Notes under the pieces: generated by a model
The model's database searches: none
Seen by the model: the letters and a program-made list of their open reading frames with translations, nothing else
What the model was told of the DNA's origin: nothing
Position numbers and translations under genes: made by a program
NCBI RefSeq assembly: GCF_900324485.2
Contig: NC_046634.1
Span: 6,961,501-7,025,500 of the forward strand
Reading direction: 5' to 3'
DNA: 64,000 bases
Source of the DNA: Mastacembelus armatus
Lineage: Eukaryota > Chordata > Actinopteri > Synbranchiformes > Mastacembelidae
In this document: positions 1 to 11,777 of the stretch, piece after piece
Numbering within the stretch: the first letter of the stretch is position 1
Layout of the letters: each line of letters begins with the position of its first letter

Positions 1-1790
1 ATTGCAGGCTGTACAATGTCAGCAGAAGCAGGCAGGGCCTTGGCATTGACGCACTGTCTGGTAACACATGCTGTTGTCCTGGTTTCATGGGATTTGAATT
101 CAGTGGAGAGGTTCTTTTAGCTATTATTTTTTTTCCTAAAAAGTTGTAAATTCAGACTATCCTCCCACATTTCTGATGACTCTTTCTTACACATTCATTA
201 TTTTAATGTCTTTATATATTTATGGCAGCAGCTGGTGTTGACTGTTAAAATGTGTTCAGTAGCAGCCAGTGGTGATGAATGTGTGAGTTGCCAAACTGCA
301 GCTCTAAGTGCCTTTTTATGAGCTGCTAATACCTTTGCTGTCTGTCTCTCTTGCTCTGCTGTTTGTTTTATGTCAGCTACCCCCAGTTCCTGCCAGTTCC
401 TCCTTCCCTCAGTGAGCTTTATTTCAGGGTCAGAGTGGTCTACACCTGCAGCTCTAAACACCTTTTCTGCATTTACTCTTTCACACTTCATCAAACCACA
501 TCTTAGTCTTTTTTCCTCCCCCTCTCATCTACTTTCTGGTTCTTTCTTTGTCTGGTTTGGCTGTTCAAGGTCCTAGAAAAAGACAAACCTTACATACCTC
601 AACTATACTGCCTCAAGGCTGTGGGCATGTGTGTTTGAGTGTCCAGGAGGAGGGGAGGGTAAGACAAGCTATAGAGCAGCTAGAGCTTACATCTTTGGCT
701 AATTTATAATAACTTTTTAATTCCCCTCTTGCAGGTTGAAGCAGTTAGCAATGACCGTAAAAGACAGACAGGAAAGAGAGACAAAAAGTCGAGGAGGAGG
801 AGGGTGAAAGAGGTGTGTCTGGGAAACGATCGAATGAGAAAACATCCGATTTTTGGGCCAGTCACTGCCAGCCTTTTCCAGCACACACACATGCATGCAC
901 ACAGTGGCAAGTGTCTGCTTGCAGTGCGCTTTATGTGTTGAAATCTGTGCAACCAAATTCCACATTCCAGTCATTGCTTTCTCCATTTCATCATGTAAGC
1001 TCAGAGCACAGAATTGCAAATGATAGAGGGGGAAGCTGTCGTGCCAGGTTTATACTCTTCAGTAGTATTCTCAGGCAAAAAGCTTAGTGATGCATTTAAG
1101 GTTAAATTTTTATGTTCAAAAAGCTACAGCCAAAAAAATTCCCGTTGCTTCAAAATGAACTTTAACAACAAACCAACATATAAAACCTACATAGAAGTGA
1201 AGTCAGGTCAGAGAAAAATTACATAAATAAGTAGAAACATGTTTTTACTTTCTATTTAATTGACACAGTACAGCCATAAAAAACATTTACCCAAGTTCTT
1301 AAGCCAAGGCAGTTTGATTTTTTTAAATGGATGATGTGGTCCATCATCTATGAATTGCACAAAATGACTAAAATAGGAATAACTAATAAGATCATCAATA
1401 GTATCAGTGCTATTATTATCATCACAGATCAGAAGTCTATCTGAAAAAAATCCACCACCACCGACCAGCAAATCCAATTGGACCAGGTATACAAGTTCCA
1501 GGTGAAGACACTGATTTCAGTTTCTTTAGTGAAGGAACCATACTGTTGTGAGATCCATAATATAGTTAGTCACTGTTCTCTGAAACAGAAACAAACCTTG
1601 GTATTTACAGTAAAGAGTTTTATTTTTCTTATTTTCCTCAGATTTATTTGACATCTTCCTAAAAATACAATATTCAGTAATTATATTTAGTGGTATTCTG
1701 TCCATAAGAAACCAGACTGAGTGACAACAGAGAAATGAGTTATACACAAAACTGTGGCCTATAATTTTAAGTCATGTCTTTATATAATAA
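1..1790. other. Intergenic, no supported gene
   Basis: AT-rich sequence with only short, unsupported open frames. A 98-codon minus-strand frame at 198-494 reads as moderately protein-like (it contains AGVDHSDPEIKLTEGRRNWQ), but I recognise no family and see no splice context. I see no promoter or RNA gene here. Confidence 0.5.
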
Positions 1791-1796
1791 TTTATT
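1791..1796 (-). terminator. stoml2: Candidate stoml2 polyadenylation signal
   Basis: On the minus strand this is AATAAA, about 340 bp downstream of the stoml2 stop codon. It is the nearest canonical signal I noticed on that strand, so the 3' UTR would cover roughly 1,770-2,136. This is inferred from the hexamer and spacing only. Confidence 0.35.
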
Positions 1797-2136
1797 GTAG
1801 CCACTAAATGTCAATTCAAAGGTGATGAGGCAGATTCCTGTTTTGTCACAGCATACTGGTAGAATAAATGACCATACCACAGGTAGTATCAGCAGCACAG
1901 TGACCTTAGTTCAAGTACGAAACCTGATGAAAATAAGTAACATAATGGTTCAGTTACTGTCTTTTCCCAGCTGTCCTTGCTCTGCAGTCTCTGTTTATCA
2001 AGCATGTTCCTCTCTTGACACCCTGTGACACCCTGTGCTCTGCAATAGATAGAGCTCCCTTTGCATCAGACCCTTGCACATGGCAGCACCATTATACTTT
2101 AGCACAAGTGAAAACACTTTCCCTTTTTAGTGCCTG

Positions 2137-5100
2137 CTACTGAACTGATGTTGCCTGGACTGGAGGCTCTTCACTTGGTTCCTTCTTGGTCTTTATGTTC
2201 TCCACTTTTAGTCTTGGTTTAGATAGTGTGCTGTAAATTGTCATGGCCTGAGGGCAGAACCAGTTATAGAGTATTACATACATATAGTCGTGGTTAGGTA
2301 AGTGATATTTCTTGATGTGTCCTGATACAAGAAAAAAAAAAAAAAAAAAAAGAGGCGGATGATAAAAACAGCATGATGCAAGCCCCATGGTGTTTGTTTC
2401 CTTTCATATGTGTTTTCTATTTCAGAAACTGTTAAATGTGTACAGGTAGTTTTCATCTCTACAACAACGTCAGAAACAATGCTAGGCACCATACCTGTGT
2501 GACCATTCCACTAACATCACCAGTGTTGGAGGGCAGAAGCACAGTGTTGGACTTCTTGGCGAGGTTGGAGAAAGCAGAGACGTACTGTTCAGCAACTGTC
2601 AGTGAGGCTGCAGCATTTCCGTTCTGTCAGGAACACAACAACAATTCTGGGAAGAACATTTCCAAATAACACAGGGCTTAATGTCATGTAATTCCTTTAA
2701 TGATAAATGAAGCATTAAATCGTATTTATACCTGCTCAGTCAGAGCCTCTGACAACAGACAAATGGCCTTTGATTTGGCTTCTGCTTTGGCGAGGATAGC
2801 TTGGGCCACACCTAGAGACAACACAGCATCTGAACTAACAGAAAAACTAGATTTCTTCTCGATTTATAGTATATTAGTGGCCTAAATCAAATTTTTCAAA
2901 ATTCCTCTTGATTCACTTCTACTCTGCACACATTTGATTTATTTTAAGTCTTTATTGTGTGATCCTTGTGTAGTGTTGTAACAGTCTGCTGGCACGCAAT
3001 TAAATGCTTTGTGGGTTTAGAGTAATGACGGCCTAAGTGCAAAGACCTTCAATTACACACATGCTCGCACGATTCATACATGGAAAAATCACAGTTAAAC
3101 AGTTGCCTCTGTAAGTCAGAAGTACAATGCACCAACCAGTAGCTTTGTTTATCTGCTCAGCCTTTTCTCCCTCTGAAGCGAGGATCTGAGCTTGTTTACG
3201 ACCCTCTGCAACATTGATATCTGCTTCTCGTGTCCCCTCAGAGTCCAGCACTGTGGCTCTTTTCTTGCGCTCAGCCTCCACCTACACAGGAAACAATGAA
3301 CAAAAAGGTTGTCAAATATTTCTCCTCCAGGGAAACAAGATGATACTAAATCACTGGGTGAAAGTCTGTGATGATTTTCAGAACCTTTAGTAACCCACAG
3401 TTGTGGGAACTTTATGTACAAGTTCTAGAAGTAAAAAAATAATCCCTTTTATGTTATATGATGACAAGATGGTACTGCAAAATATAGGACTAAAGTGATT
3501 ATGTTCTGTGAGTGAAAACTGACCTCTCAATGATCTTGGACATTTCAGGCTGTGTGTATGTCTTACCTGCATCTGCATTGAATCTTTAACACGTGGTGGA
3601 ACTTGTATGTCTTTAATTTCATAACGCAGGCAACGGATTCCCCACGCATCTGACGCCTGATTGATGGAGTGGACGATGTTGGAATTAAGAGACTCCCTTT
3701 CCTTGAAAAACAGACGTTCAAGACATCAGATTTAAGGTACTTGTCCCTGCCCTGTTGCAATGAAATGCACAACAAGCAGTGCAGAAGTTCATTACCCTGA
3801 ACACTTTATCAAGTGTGAGTTTGCCCAGTTCTGAACGCATTGTGGTCTGTGCAAGCTGAGTTACTGCATATTCAGGGTCTTGTACACCATAACTAGCCTG
3901 GAAAGACACAACTGATCAGATTCCATGAGGACAATTTAAGAAGAACTGACGCCACCTGCTGGCAAAAATTAGAAAACTGTTAAACAAATTTTAAAAATAG
4001 ACATTCACACTTTATCATGTCATGCTGATTGTTATTGCTATCTTTCATATTTTGGCAATGACTATGATGACAGGTATTAAAATGCATCCTATATATTAAA
4101 ATGTTTAGGTATATGAACTATACAGAAACATTGATTTATCTGCAGACTGGCAGCAGTGCAGAAGAAATATTAGATGTGTTAACATTACTATATCCTTCAG
4201 TGAATGTCAGACATTTAGTATATTTTTATACTCTTGCAATTAATCTAAACAAACACTGTGTAAAAAATGGTAGGAATTTGACTAATTCAGCAATTATAAT
4301 TATAATGCTTATCAGCCTACCTTAAAAGCATCCAAGATCCTTAAATAAAGAACTCCATCAATTTGCAGTGTCACATTATCTGTGTAAAGACCAAGAAAAT
4401 ATTAGTTCATTCAGCAAAGAAGATAGTTAATTAAAAAAATAATAAACATATGTGTTTATTTCATTATTGCAATTTTTAAAAAACCTACCAAGGGATACAG
4501 CTGACTGTTCAGGGATGTCAATAACAATCTCTTTAAGGCTTTGCACATAACGAATTCGGTCAAGTATGGGAATGAGCAAGTTCAGTCCCTGAAAAAAAAG
4601 ACATAAAAGTGTTAGTCTAACATTAATCTGTATCTTTACATAGATCAATAAAAGGACACAGACACAAAGATTAGCCTCCTCTTGCAAGAAGGCTGTGCCC
4701 CCTTAATGGAAAAGAATTACCGGCTCTAAGATGCGGTGAAAGCGACCCATCCTCTCGACCACCCATGCTTCCTGCTGTGGCACAAACAGGACTACAGTGT
4801 TCATAGGTAGACGTGAGGCCCATCGTTGCTGGGCTGGAGTCATCCACACCCGGGGCACAGTCCGCCAGGTGTTCTACAGAGGGAACCAGATAGTATTAAA
4901 AAGTAAAAAGTTTATTACATATCAGTGGATCTGTAACTATACACTCCTGGCATCTGATAGAGTGGCCTCAAGCTAACCAACAGTATATAATAATATTAAA
5001 ATTAACCACACCTTTTCCAGCTGCCTAAATATTAAGATAAACCAATGAATGCATTACTAATTAAAATCCAATAATATATATTCTGAAACTGTCCACAATG

Positions 5101-5690
5101 AGTACTTTAATTTTTAGTAATCTTAAGTATATTTTGATGCCAATATTTTTGTACTGGAGAATTTTAACTGCAGAAAACATTTACTAAAGTGTGAAATATT
5201 ATAGTAACGTTAATTCTCGTATCACTCATTGTATTTATAGTATCATCTCTCATACTGTGTGTATTTTATACATTAAAATGACGTATTTAGTAGAAACATC
5301 ACTGTATGAAAATACAAAGGTTTAGAAAGGTTGGACACAGAATAATTTCTTTTTAACCACATGTTCGCACCTGCTGCGTTGATTACGAAGGACATCGAGT
5401 TAGCATTAGCCGCAGAGCTTGCTAGCGTTAATTACAAAAAGGTGTGGACAGCAGCAGAGAGGGTTGGCTGCCTCCTGTGTCCTAAAGGTAACAGTGTCTG
5501 TTTATGTTACGGGGGAATAGTTTTATTTACCGATTTAAATGTAAAGAAACTTAAATAAACGACTAAACTAAACGTGCTACCGGCCAGTTAGCATGCTAAT
5601 TAGACTATCGGCTAATGCTAGCATTAAAAACACGGTTCCAGTCTTCACCTGTACAACGCCGCCACCAGAGCGATACAATGACCGTAACAT
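2137..5690 (-). CDS. stoml2: Stomatin-like protein 2, mitochondrial (ten exons, complete)
   Basis: SPFH/prohibitin-domain protein of the mitochondrial inner membrane. In studied vertebrates it binds cardiolipin and prohibitins and supports respiratory-chain assembly and mitochondrial fusion. I read ten coding exons on the minus strand: 5649-5690, 4721-4873, 4489-4588, 4321-4379, 3796-3897, 3567-3701, 3137-3281, 2732-2811, 2495-2623 and 2137-2247. All have GT/AG borders and compatible phases, giving 351 aa (human about 356). Exon 1 encodes MLRSLYRSGGGVVQ and, with exon 2, a basic presequence-like N terminus. Exons 2-6 carry the stomatin core, with VPQQEAWVVERMGRFHRILE, ILDRIRYVQSLKEIVIDIPE and EYAVTQLAQTTMRSELGKLT. 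Exons 7-9 carry the helical coiled-coil part (ATVLDSEGTREADINVAEGR) and VAEQYVSAFS. The last 36 residues, rich in Lys and Glu, diverge from the mammalian tail. No break is seen. Family assignment is very secure; the exon 10 splice is the least certain. Confidence 0.96.
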
Positions 5691-7017
5691 GTTCTCAATA
5701 AATGTGGGTGGATATTCAAATTTAAGATAATTTATCACAGCAAGTGGTTGCAGGTCATGTTATGTTTCCAAGCTAACGCTGATTATTTTTCTATCGTTGA
5801 TTTGTCATCAGTGTTATGAAATACTGCCCCCTAGTGCTGTGGATGACAACACGTGGAGTAAAATCATGATGCGCATAAAATTAAAAATAATTTGTCTTGC
5901 ATGTAAATACCATGCAAGAATGAATGTGAAGCTTTACTTAATGAACCTGACAACTAAGTAAAGCTTAGTTAGTTGGAGTTTACTTATTGCAGCAGTGTTT
6001 TTAAGTGCAAATAATAAGGAAAACAGTGCATATGTTAATCTTAAAATGTATTAGTGAGAAGTTTATTACAGCATTAGTTAAATGCTTTGTGATGATATTG
6101 GTTGGAAGACATTGATCTATACTTTGTTTATTAATTTATTTCAAACCACTAATAACCATTGTGTAACCATCATGCTTTGTGTAGGCCTGCATCACAGACG
6201 TGACAGCATCTTTTTTATGAGTAAGCCTATGGAAGAAAAAATTAAAAATTAACATTCAGAGTAAATATGTAATCGTACAGTGCTGCTGAAAATAATGATT
6301 TAAATGTCAAATAGAATTGCAAAATGAAAACTGCAATTATTCTTCTTTTGACAGGAAAGGTTAAACAATTAAAGACATTAAAACTGATGGTCTAAACTAA
6401 AGAACTAAAAAACAATAAACCATATAAACCTTTCTGTGGAGAATATAAAGATGACTGAGTCAGTGATGATAGAGATAATATGACTACTGTGGAGCACAAA
6501 AGCAACCTACATTTAATGATGACCTTTAAATTTGTCAGGAATTGAATCTCAAGCAGTTATCATGAATTATATAGCATTGATAAGGTATGCTTATGATATT
6601 GTTTGTGCAATTTATCTTAGGACATTAAATATTCTTATACCATATATACACTATTTTCTGTTTTTCTATATGCTGCATTTACAAACATGCATGTTAGTCA
6701 TATCTGTAAAGTATTTTTACCAGGTATAAATTGTCATCATGTTATGTATAGACAATGAGATAAAGAAAAACATCATGGCATTTATACATTGTGGTTAAAT
6801 ATCACATAAACCAAGGTTAAGGTGCTTCCCTCAGCTGGAGGATGTGTATTCATGAGAAAAATCTGTTTTACAGCATGACTCTGACAAAATGAGAAACTGT
6901 GCCTGAGGCTGCTGTTGAGGGTCTGTGCGGTGTTGCAGCAGAACGGACTGGTCAGAGGTGAGACAGTTTTCCCCCCCAAACACTGTAAAAATTAACCCTC
7001 ATTGATGCCCTGTCTGT
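5691..7017. other. stoml2 promoter side and 3' flank of TAAR gene 1
   Basis: The stoml2 promoter must lie just above 5,690, but I recognise no TATA box. From about 5,750 the sequence resembles 24,510-24,690 beyond TAAR gene 5 (shared TTTCCAAGCTAA, a GCCCCCTA context, and GTGGATGA followed by GCATAAAAT). That makes this the outer edge of the duplicated region. From about 6,750 to 7,017 it matches the 3' flanks of all five receptor genes, including the GAGAAACTGTG segment near 6,890. No gene is seen. Confidence 0.5.
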
Positions 7018-8004
7018 CTACATGATCTTGAGCTCTCTGGAATGATCCTGCAGTATTTTGAGTGTGAAAATGAGTTTGATAGCTTTTCTAAACCAGGGGT
7101 AGAACAGAGCATAAATCAGAGGGTTTAAACAAGAATTCAATAACATGATCCAAAGCAATATGACAAAATAGGACAAGCTTGTGGAGGTGTCCTCACCTGC
7201 AAGAACAGGATAGTAATATGGACAGTAACAAATCAAAAACACAATTATCAGAATCCCCAGAGTCCTGGCTGCTTTTGTCTGTGATTTTTTAGCAGTCGGA
7301 GCCGCTTTGGCATCAGTAGCAGCAACCTGTGACTGAATTACACGTGCCTGAGAAAGGGCAACCACAAACACCTTGATATACAGCACAACCATGACAGTAC
7401 AGGGTCCAACAAAAGTCACAAACATGTCAACAGTTCCTGCTATAGAATTGACAACCACCACACACTCCCCATAGCAGACGTTGAATCTGTCTGGGTGCCC
7501 TAAGTGGTCCATTAAAATCAACCCATTGTAGGTAAGTGAACAGGCCCAACAGAGACAAATACAGATTTTAACATTAGTCAGGGTGACCCGAGAGGAGTAG
7601 AGCAGTGGGTCACAGATGGTCAGGTAACGGTCTATGGATATAAGCACCATGTGACCCAGTGAGCTTGTAATCAGACAGTAAAAAAAATATGGAGATAAAG
7701 CACACATTATCTTTCCCAGCAGCCAACATGTCTCAATGTAGCGCAGGCCTTCGATGGGCATCACCACCAGTCCCACACCCAGGTCGGATACAGCCAGAGA
7801 CTGGAGCAGGGTGTTGGTCGGGGTGTGGAGCTGCCGAAAGTGAGAGATGGAGAAAATAACGAACGAATTGAGTAACACAGTGAGCAGAGAGACAGATGTA
7901 AGCAGGGTGTAGAGCAGAGCAGTCTCAGAGTATGGTCGAAGCAGACGCCTGCAGGAGGTGTTCAGGTTGGGGAAGCAGAGCGGGGTCCCCCCTGTGTCGT
8001 CCAT
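7018..8004 (-). CDS. Trace amine-associated receptor-like, copy 1 (type A)
   Basis: Class A seven-transmembrane receptor of the TAAR family, 328 aa, single exon. Family marks: the TAAR signature NSCLNPLIYALFYPWF at residues 290-305, DRY at 125-127, Asp2.50 in AVSDLGVG, and an N-terminal LCFPNLNTSC with an N-glycosylation site. Most amine receptors bind ligand through Asp3.32; here that position is Phe108, while Asp193 occupies 5.42. This pattern is known from the large teleost clade of non-classical TAARs. The toggle Trp6.48 is Tyr260 and 7.43 is Leu288. I chose ATG at 8,004 because the open frame upstream has no other ATG, and copies 2, 4 and 5 start at the same codon. The likely role is amine detection in olfactory neurons, coupled to a Gs/Golf protein; the ligand is unknown. 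One odd residue: SQTKAARTLG, where the other copies have SQRKAARTLG. Confidence 0.93.
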   Translation of the reverse strand: MDDTGGTPLCFPNLNTSCRRLLRPYSETALLYTLLTSVSLLTVLLNSFVIFSISHFRQLHTPTNTLLQSLAVSDLGVGLVVMPIEGLRYIETCWLLGKIMCALSPYFFYCLITSSLGHMVLISIDRYLTICDPLLYSSRVTLTNVKICICLCWACSLTYNGLILMDHLGHPDRFNVCYGECVVVVNSIAGTVDMFVTFVGPCTVMVVLYIKVFVVALSQARVIQSQVAATDAKAAPTAKKSQTKAARTLGILIIVFLICYCPYYYPVLAGEDTSTSLSYFVILLWIMLLNSCLNPLIYALFYPWFRKAIKLIFTLKILQDHSRELKIM

Positions 8005-8220
8005 CAGGGAGGGGAGGAGCAGAGCTGAGCTGGTGGAAAACAAGTTGACTAAACTTCCTGACAGACAGTTAATTTATCTCTTACACCACCCTCTGACTTT
8101 TTCAATAATCCTAAGAGATGATGTAACTTCTGTCCCTTGTCATCATCATCATCTTTAACCTCATCAGCCCCTCTCCTTTTCCTCTTACTCCACTGTCTTC
8201 AATTTTTATTAACAAATCAT
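8005..8220 (-). promoter_or_regulatory. Conserved proximal 5' flank of TAAR copy 1
   Basis: About 200 bp directly upstream of the start codon recur, nearly unchanged, before all five receptor genes. They include CCTGACAGACAGTTAATTTA, the AATCCTAAGAGATGATGTAA stretch, and a CATCAT run whose length differs between copies. It must contain the 5' UTR and probably the core promoter. I see no clear TATA box and no full Olf1/EBF site. Confidence 0.4.
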
Positions 8221-9084
8221 TTCCATGTACCACTTTGACATAAGACATTATATAAAAATGTTTCCTTGCACTTTTTTTTAACTTTAGTTAAAGGAGAAAT
8301 GTATAACACTTTTATGTAGGATTAAAAAGTCTCAAATGAACTTGACTTATCACAAAGATTGGAACCAGAGGGAAACGGTGAGTGTGGCTCTTTTAAAATG
8401 TAACAGAATAATTCTAAAAGTAAAGTACCGGTAATCAGAACATTGTTTTCATACTATAACATGGTGTTAATGATTGAACTCTAGAGGATTTTATCGTCTT
8501 TGGACAAAGTCAGGCTTCTTTCCCTCATTCCCACTCTTTGTGCTAATCTACCATATCTGCCTGCTCACTTCAGGCAGTCTTTCAGACTTTATCATATAAA
8601 AGTAAGAGTGGTATTAGTCTTCTGATCTTATTTTTAGTAAGCAATCAAATAATCATGTCATAAGGAGTCCTACATAAGAACAAATTTATAATATGTACAA
8701 AAAGTACATGTACATATATGTACAATACATCTGTTTGGACCCTGACTACACATAGAAACATACTTTTTGAAACTCTCTTAAACTGTTTAATGTGTATTTG
8801 TCTTTATCATTAGTACATCTTTTGCTTAAACATATAAAGTCTTTATAAAGTATGCCTTGTTTTGTAAGGGTTTTTTGTGTAACTCAAAACTTTCGACACC
8901 CTTTGACCTCCAGACTGGGTGAGAAACAGCCAGGAACCAACTGGAGAAACAGCAGCAGTCATCCAGCTCCAAACTGCTCAGTCCTCAGGAAGTGGCTTTT
9001 CTGCTTGTGGCAGAGGAGCTGCAGGTCTTCTGGCTTCATCCTCCAAGGCCTCCAAGGCCCTCCTTCATCATATCTCTACTGTAG
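8221..9084. other. Spacer between TAAR copies 1 and 2
   Basis: AT-rich, with no gene. The stretch from about 8,895 (TGACCTCCAGACTGGGTGAG) onward matches 13,190-13,360 and 22,725-22,895, so the inter-unit homology resumes here. Confidence 0.4.
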
Positions 9085-9165
9085 TCCAGTGACATGTCAG
9101 ACAAGCTGTACATCTCTGTGAAGGCCAAGGACCATCTGACCATCTTCTACTGCTGGGATGGAAAG
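9085..9165 (+). other. 81-bp exon-like segment, copy 1 (unrecognised)
   Basis: Open segment of 27 codons between an AG acceptor (after ATCTCTACTGTAG) and a strong donor (GGAAAG followed by GTCAGT). It encodes SDMSDKLYISVKAKDHLTIF and then YCWDGK. Almost identical copies lie at 13,365-13,445 and 22,899-22,979. Here the frame cannot extend upstream because the acceptor has TAG, so if it is an exon it starts at the splice site. I do not recognise the protein. It could be a relic of a gene opposite the receptors that was copied along with them. Confidence 0.3.
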
Positions 9166-9469
9166 GTCAGTGCAAATATGTGACTGAGCTTCAGATGAGA
9201 GTTTGAGAAGAGGATTCAGATCAGTGTGAGATTAATGAATTTAGGACATGTAAAACAAGATGACTTTAAGCAGCTACAGTAGATATGACCTTCATCTATC
9301 CCAGTGGTATTAAATAATGACATTTGCTGAGTCTAACATGTACAATTATGATTTTTGATGGAACCCAGTGGGCGATGTGTCGTCGCCCACACTATTATAC
9401 ACATTTTGTTCTGCAGTCTAAACCAAGTGAACTGACCTAAAAATGTAGTTCTTTCCAAGGCATGATGGG

Positions 9470-9815
9470 AGGATGGATGATTGCATAAATTAGAAACAAA
9501 ACTTTTGAAGTGTTTGAGCCACTTCCTTAGTTTGAATAACAACATGGAAAGTTGCTACTTGACTTGTTTACCTGTTTTCATCCCTTTGTTGCATCATTGC
9601 ACTTTATTTTGTAACACCTCAGATTGGCCTGGTGCCTCAGTGGGTTAGAGGTGCTACTTTCTAGGGTCATCAGAGAAGAGTTGAACTAATGAGACGCACC
9701 TCTCAGTTGTGTTTTGCTGTTTAGGGAGAAACTATAATTTGATCTCAGAGGTATTTCTGTGCGTCTATGTGCATAGTTTCATGTGTTTATGAGTGATAGA
9801 TGTTACATCATGGAT
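9470..9815. repeat. Unit-wide conserved block, copy 1
   Basis: About 330 bp, from the ACTTTTGAAGTGTTTGAGCC region to TAGATGTTACATCATG, recur once in each of the five receptor units with few differences. Within it GTGCCTCAGTGGGTTAGAGG resembles a tRNA-type A box and GAGTTGAACTAAT weakly resembles a B box, so an old tRNA-derived SINE is one explanation. A retained regulatory element is another. Confidence 0.55.
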
Positions 9816-11777
9816 TTGTCTTACAGAAGTTGAAAGGTGACCAGTAAAACTAATCATAAAATGGTCTCCAAACTGGGAACACTTAACCAATAAAATCACT
9901 TTAAAATGCAATTATTACAATTAGTCCTTTTTTATTATTTAGATCCAATTTGGTGGAAACAGTAACACTCGAAACAAAGAAACTATTTTATTTCATTACT
10001 GTTCCAGAGTCAGTTTGCAAACCTTTGTAGTTACATTGAGTAAACCTGAAAAGGTTTGTTAATCTATTTGTCCAGTTGAATGTGCTTTCTGCATTAAAAT
10101 AAATTGATATTAATGAGCCAGCAGTATCAAATGTTTTTATACAGCTTCTTAGTGTAATTTTTTTTCGTTTTTGTTTTTGGTCAATATTAAGCAGTGGATC
10201 ACACTGTAGCATCATGATAATTGCCTCCATTGCCCTGGACAGCCAATGCTGGGCTCACTGAAGCTGGATAATCTTCAGAGTTGCAGACTGAGTTAGGCTG
10301 GCTTTGTGGCCCCTGCTGTTGTCTTGCCTTTTGGGGCATTTCAGTCTTACTTAAATTATTGTGTTTTTAAAAGCAATCAGTTGGCTTGAAGCCACAATCA
10401 TAAATGTTGATCCATATTGAACCGCAAAGGTCAGAATATTAACCCTGGGTTGTCAGAGTTTAGTCACTTTTAAATTTTACGTTCTGACTAATGACATGCA
10501 TTTCTTGGAAGACACTTTATTAACAGAAATGGCAAAAAAAAGATTGAAAGCAGTTTTAAATGTGAGTTATGTAACTTTTCTGTGGAAAACAAATAATCAC
10601 ATCAAAACATGGTTAACTAATGATCAGTCCCAGGAAAATAGAAGGATGAACTCATTAATACGTTAATAATTAAGAGAATAATCTATATCATGAAATTGTT
10701 GATTCTCTATAATGAATACTTTTACTTTTTATATTTTGGTGCCAATATTTTTGTACTTTAACTCATGCAGAATTTTGAATGCAGGACTTTGATAGAGTAC
10801 CTATTACCCAAACCTTGTGATACTGCCATAATAAATTGAGAAAGATTTCTTCATTTTTTCACCAGTGTACAACACACAGGGTCATGTTTATCATGTCATC
10901 CCATAAATGCATGGCTCTTAGTTTTATTGGTACTGTACAAAAATAAAAAGGCTGTAGACGTAACTTCATTATTTTAATTGTATTGTTATGTGCAATTTTT
11001 CACAGGGCTTTAAGCCAATTCAGACCATAAGTATTACCACTGTGTGTTATATTATGCTACAGATATACATATGTAAGCCACTTACATGACTGTTCATATT
11101 GACAGAGTATTAAGTATAAGTTTGAAACCTCATTATGTTTTTTATAGACCTTTTCAGTTTTTTGTATTTATGACAGAGACAGACAAAATTAGGACCTTTA
11201 CACTGTGGTCAAATGTGATCAAACTGAGATTAGACTAAGATCTTGCTGATCTTAAAAGATGAAAATTTAAATGCATTCAAATAATAGTTAGGTCAAGAAG
11301 CCTACTGTCTAGCCTGTTTAGATTGTTTACATTTACTATATCATGATCAACTAGAACGTATCATTTAAAAAATATCAATAGATGTTTATAGAATTTGTTG
11401 TACACCTTCTTTTGTGTACATATTTACCAAAGTGCAGTAAAAACATAAAATTTCTAATGATTTCTTGGTCCTTAGGACTAAGAAAGGTAAAACTGAACAT
11501 GCCTGTCCTGTTTGTCAGAGTCTAAAATCCTGCAAACAGTAGTTCATTCAGGGTCAGTGGAACAGCATTTGCAGTAAGACATCACATCAAACAGGGATTA
11601 ATGTGCTTCCCTCAGCAGTGAATGTATATTATGACAAAAGCCTGTTTTACAACATGACTCTGACAAAATGAGAAACTGTGTGTCTGAGGCCACTGTCGAG
11701 GGGTCTGTGTAGTTCTGCAGCAGAACAGGCTGCTCAGATACAAACACTGCAAAATTAATTGATACTTTAAATCCTGT
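9816..11777. other. Inter-unit spacer shared with 18,465-21,310
   Basis: 9,830-10,500 is nearly identical to 18,465-19,460 once the insertion at 18,488-18,824 is removed. 10,670-10,900 is a more diverged match to 19,700-19,930. An 80-codon open frame at 9,988-10,230 recurs unchanged at 18,956-19,198 but has no recognisable domain, and I treat it as passively copied. 11,160-11,777 is the 3' flank of receptor copy 2. Confidence 0.5.

Noticed and set aside
198-494. 98-codon minus-strand frame near the left end
   Set aside because: The text is somewhat protein-like, but no family, start context or neighbouring exon supports it.
8004-8043. Longer N termini of the receptors starting at 8,043, 12,803 and 17,031
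   Set aside because: These begin with TTG or GTG, not ATG. Copies 4 and 5 have a one-base difference that closes the frame there, and all five share the ATG before LCFP.
9988-10230. 80-codon open frame repeated identically at 18,956-19,198
   Set aside because: Identity follows from copying of the whole spacer. There is no domain, no splice context and an AT-rich composition.
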